Positions 21,801 to 23,220 of a stretch of DNA of 23,220 bases are shown piece after piece. The notes under the pieces were generated by a model. It did no database searches. It saw only the letters and a list, made by a program, of their open reading frames with translations, and was not told where the DNA came from. This DNA is from Limiplasma sp031549415 (GTDB taxonomy: Bacteria > Bacillota > Clostridia > Christensenellales > Aristaeellaceae): contig JAVBPU010000036.1 of the NCBI GenBank assembly GCA_031549415.1, forward strand, positions 1-23,220. The letters are read 5' to 3'. Within the stretch, counting starts at the first letter, position 1. Each line of letters begins with the position of its first letter. Position numbers and translations under genes: made by a program.

Positions 21801-22136
21801 GAGCTGTGCGACCGCTTCAACGGCGGGGAAGGACAAGTGTTCCTCATCTCCCTAAAGGCGGGAGGTACCGGCCTGAACCTGACCGGGGCCGATTTGGTGA
21901 TCCATTACGACCCCTGGTGGAACCCCGCCACCGAGGACCAGGCCACGGACCGGGCCCACCGCATCGGCCAAACCCGGGACGTGGACGTGCTGCGGCTGAT
22001 CGCCCAGGGCACCATCGAGGAAAAGGTGACTGAGCTGAGCAAGCGCAAGCGGGCTGTGTTTGACCGGGTGGTGCTGGCGGGGGAGACCGCCCTGTCCAGC
22101 CTCACCGAAGAGGACATCCGTGCGTTGTTTTTCTAA
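18900..22136 (+). CDS. SWIM zinc finger SNF2-family helicase
   Basis: 1078-residue SF2 ATPase that would translocate on DNA or displace proteins from it. An N-terminal SWIM zinc finger, Cys59-x-Cys61...Cys68-x-His70, is followed by a long middle region (about 100-600) typical of bacterial SNF2 proteins. The ATPase core starts near 615 (YQRRGAGWLLSL). Walker A is GLGKT at 649-653, the DEAQ box is at 748-751, and TGTPMENH follows. The second lobe has LVFSQFVGML, SLKAGGTGLNLTGADLVIHYDPWWNPA and the motif VI sequence DRAHRIGQ ending at 1024. The start follows AAGGAGG with 5 bases spacing. All core motifs are intact. The specific cellular role of bacterial SWIM-SNF2 proteins is poorly known. The SRAP gene 38 bases downstream is probably cotranscribed. 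Confidence 0.93.
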   Translation: MTHPLDRLDPASASFAEGEAIFRRGNVTLVAREADALSLWVGASPPHEVSLPANGSPLCSCGQGNLPCPHVVAALFAAQEDGALSQLAQAHALSTGQKMLAALGRVMPGSESVRITPALRLFPDGRVGLGLSIGQERMYAVKSIAELLGSYTQGVPLPLAAKFLYQPTQMRFSKEDERLLSILLSHIRPKSPSGEEAFSLEGEEDPVPGPPVEGRYALLSGAFLQSVLRYFETHSFLLLDGVDKQSQSGIRTVEVPLCFTVSLLPGELSVSATGTEGLRLITADARYVLHEGKVVHLHSAQARVCQLLLLEGHHFSYDAKDAEDTLATLLPALSTVGTVLPSPELEARLITAPFRPKVYLDLVDGNVEARPEFAYGDVVLYPFAGRQEGAEEALGETATPLETAVQPSLLPKTSLPPGRLLLRDGRAESALLDFFSDAGFVVRGQRILLRRAKDILAFCTQGVQELGKRCEVYASTAFEKIKPRRFAGRAAFRMRGGKLVFTLLEESGQAPELLPLLTAIRDRQHYVRLKTGEFLDIRDMAAFSPIAQELLDAAALDDPTAGAEAQELHFTAYRSAYMVSMLRMAGIQAQADQQVEQAMEALTDASAQAEEYVPPRLLKKLVPYQRRGAGWLLSLFDARMGGILADEMGLGKTVQVIAALSAAKRKNGRQRSLIVTPTSLIYHWLAEFKRFDESLAVRVVSGHREERRQTIEAIQADEEVDVILTSYPLLRRDIDLLRDIPLRFAILDEAQFVKNAQSRGAAAAKELNALVHIALTGTPMENHTGELWSIFDFVLPGYLGTQATFLRRYGGGERAEELQERIRPFLMRRLKKEVLADLPVKHEQSLYAAMTPEQAQVYYQLLGTLRTHVGEALQQGSLPRARMQVLSILLKLRQVCCHPKLFLPDYEGTSGKLELLIQTVHSAIGDKRRMLVFSQFVGMLQIIRKRLAREGVKTLYLDGETKPELRQELCDRFNGGEGQVFLISLKAGGTGLNLTGADLVIHYDPWWNPATEDQATDRAHRIGQTRDVDVLRLIAQGTIEEKVTELSKRKRAVFDRVVLAGETALSSLTEEDIRALFF

Positions 22137-22174
22137 CCTGGCACTTTGCGGAACTTGGGAAAGGAGCGTGCCCT

Positions 22175-22810
22175 ATGTGCGGACGGTACTTCCTGGACCT
22201 GGACGATGACAGCAGCGAAAAGCTGCGGGTCATTGTGGAAGAGCTGAACCGGGGCGGCCTGGCCGATGGGGAACCGCTGCCCAAAGGCGAGGTTTTCCCT
22301 TCCAACCTAGCCCCGGTCATCGTGGCGAAAGAAGGCGGCGGGTTTACCGTGGGGCTGATGGGCTGGGGCTTTCCCCGGTTTCAGGGCAACGGGCTGGTCA
22401 TCAACAGCCGCAGCGAAAAGGCGGAGGTGACCCCCCTGTTTCAGCAGGCGGTGCGCTCCCGGCGCTGCCTGGTCCCTGTCCAGGGCTTTTACGAATGGAA
22501 ACGCGGCCCAGCCGGCGCAAAAACCAAGCAGCGGTACGCCTTCACCTTGGCCCAGAGCGGCCCGGGTGAGCTGATGTACCTGGCCGGGGTGTATGGCGCT
22601 TTCCCGAATGGACCCGCAGGGGAGCCAGTCGATCGTTTTGCCATCATGACCCAGGCGGCGGACGCCCAGATGGCCCCCTACCATGACCGCATGCCCGTGA
22701 TCCTGCGGGAAGAATCCATCAAAAAAGCCTGGCTGGCCTCCTCCGCTGTGCCTTATGAAAGCCTGCGGGGCCATTTTTTGCCGCCCCGCCTTCTGGTCAC
22801 TGCGGCCTAG
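22175..22810 (+). CDS. SRAP domain protein, HMCES/YedK-like
   Basis: 211-residue SOS-response-associated peptidase family protein. The family (YedK in E. coli, HMCES in humans) crosslinks covalently to abasic sites in single-stranded DNA through Cys2 and shields them. All active-site residues are present: Cys2 exposed after Met1 removal (MCGRYFL), Asn77 in INSRSE, Glu107 in FYEW and His170 in YHDRMPVIL. Length matches the family. AAAGGAG lies 8 bases before the ATG. The gene follows the SNF2-type helicase closely in the same direction, which suggests a joint role in DNA damage tolerance. No LexA box was recognised nearby. Confidence 0.93.
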   Translation: MCGRYFLDLDDDSSEKLRVIVEELNRGGLADGEPLPKGEVFPSNLAPVIVAKEGGGFTVGLMGWGFPRFQGNGLVINSRSEKAEVTPLFQQAVRSRRCLVPVQGFYEWKRGPAGAKTKQRYAFTLAQSGPGELMYLAGVYGAFPNGPAGEPVDRFAIMTQAADAQMAPYHDRMPVILREESIKKAWLASSAVPYESLRGHFLPPRLLVTAA

Positions 22811-22839
22811 GCCTCGCAGCTTGCACTTTTTCTGTTTTT
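22801..22839 (+). terminator. Possible terminator after the SRAP gene
   Basis: TGCG-GCC and GGC-CT-CGCA (22801-22818) form an imperfect stem spanning the stop codon, followed by the T-rich stretch ACTTTTTCTGTTTTTC. The loop is tight, so this is a weak call; the T-rich tail is the main support. Confidence 0.35.
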
Positions 22840-22881
22840 CTTGGGCTACCGCCCCTTCCTGGCCAAAAATGGAAAAAGCGG

Positions 22882-22910
22882 TTGACAAGCAAGGCGAAAG
22901 TCGTTACAAT
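22882..22910 (+). promoter_or_regulatory. Consensus promoter of tRNA-Gly and tuf
   Basis: TTGACA (22882-22887), a 17-base spacer and TACAAT (22905-22910). With a perfect -35 and a five-of-six -10, this is the strongest promoter in the window. The predicted start near 22917 is about 30 bases before the tRNA. Confidence 0.85.
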
Positions 22911-22945
22911 ATCCCATGTCTGGTTTACGAGGCGCATGCGGACAT

Positions 22946-23019
22946 GCGGGTGTAACTCAATGGTAGAGTTCTAGCTTCCCAAGCTAGCTACGTGGGTTCG
23001 ATTCCCATCACCCGCTCCA
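22946..23019 (+). tRNA. tRNA-Gly (anticodon CCC)
   Basis: 74 bases including an encoded CCA. Acceptor stem GCGGGTG/CACCCGC, D arm ACTC-AATGGTA-GAGT, anticodon stem CTAGC/GCTAG with loop TTCCCAA giving CCC, T arm GTGGG-TTCGATT-CCCAT, discriminator T as usual for glycine. It precedes tuf by 62 bases and is probably cotranscribed with it, as tRNA genes are with tufB in many bacteria. Confidence 0.95.
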
Positions 23020-23081
23020 ACCGCATAAAACCGAACCGGATTGGCAATAGGGTTTACGATTTTGAAGGAGGGCTTTCCACC

Positions 23082-23220
23082 ATGGCAAAGGCAAAGTTTG
23101 AACGGAACAAGCCGCACGTAAACGTCGGCACGATTGGACACGTGGACCACGGCAAGACGACGCTGACCGCCGCCATCACCATGACGCTGGCGCAGCTGGG
23201 CGAAGCCAAGGCAATGAAGT
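23082..23220 (+). CDS. tuf: Elongation factor Tu, N-terminal fragment
   Basis: The first 46 codons of a second EF-Tu gene, cut by the window edge. The start ATG follows GAAGGAGGG. The protein begins MAKAKFERNKPHVNVGTIGHVDHGKTTLTAA, with the P-loop GHVDHGKT at residues 19-26 that binds GTP phosphates. It sits downstream of tRNA-Gly(CCC) under a consensus promoter. The fragment does not overlap in sequence with the tuf end at the start of the window, so the two copies cannot be compared here. Confidence 0.96.
   Translation, partial: MAKAKFERNKPHVNVGTIGHVDHGKTTLTAAITMTLAQLGEAKAMK

Noticed and set aside
1..23220. Window as a closed circle joined through tuf
   Set aside because: The tuf fragments at the two ends cover about 46 N-terminal and 71 C-terminal codons and do not overlap; joining them would lose most of EF-Tu.

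Overview
The window looks like chromosome from a Gram-positive Bacillota of class Clostridia, of the gut Oscillospiraceae or Christensenellales kind; the genus cannot be resolved from the sequence. Supporting signs are strong GGAGG ribosome-binding sites, consensus sigma-A promoters, a four-cysteine bL33, a BceRS-BceAB-type antimicrobial-peptide sensing and export module, a CUT1 sugar transporter without its own ATPase, an MscL with a C-terminal zinc ribbon, and fairly GC-rich coding sequence.

Layout. (1) 1-2854, forward: 3' end of tuf, then rpmG, secE, nusG, rplK and rplA, closed by a terminator at 2820-2854. The spacers are packed with tight hairpins. Two matching structures, one before rplK and one before rplA, look like ribosomal protein L1 autoregulatory sites. 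The usual continuation (rplJ-rplL-rpoB) is absent. (2) 2900-6048, reverse: solute-binding protein and two permeases of a CUT1 carbohydrate importer; the permease genes are visibly more AT-rich than their surroundings. (3) 6370-7596, forward: Eis-like GNAT acetyltransferase. (4) 7622-10931, reverse: a FIST-domain protein followed by a soluble PAS hybrid histidine kinase with two receiver domains. (5) 11263-11904, reverse: secreted Ala/Pro-rich protein with one Ig-like domain, preceded by a 666-bp non-coding stretch with a good promoter and a possible structured leader. (6) MscL (reverse) and a BceR-like regulator (forward) diverge from a compact promoter region. The regulator is followed by its kinase, an inverted-repeat operator, and the ABC ATPase and permease. 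(7) 17711-18600: a 157-bp hairpin element inserted at the permease stop codon, a shared bidirectional terminator, a small membrane protein gene, and further dispersed-type repeats. (8) 18900-22810: a SWIM-SNF2 helicase and an SRAP/HMCES-like protein, probably an operon. (9) 22882-23220: a consensus promoter, tRNA-Gly(CCC) and the start of a second tuf.

How the genes work together. The first and last blocks serve translation. The Bce-like genes form a self-contained circuit: the kinase senses the state of the permease, the regulator binds the palindrome, and an extended -10 promoter drives the transporter. FIST plus kinase reads as a ligand-sensing pair whose output partner lies elsewhere. SNF2 plus SRAP suggests DNA or chromatin maintenance.

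No clear new large system is present. The best leads are the twin L1-like RNA sites, the hairpin element that rewrote a stop codon, the repeat cluster at 18.4 kb, the unexplained leader at 12.1-12.3 kb, and the two tuf copies at the window edges.
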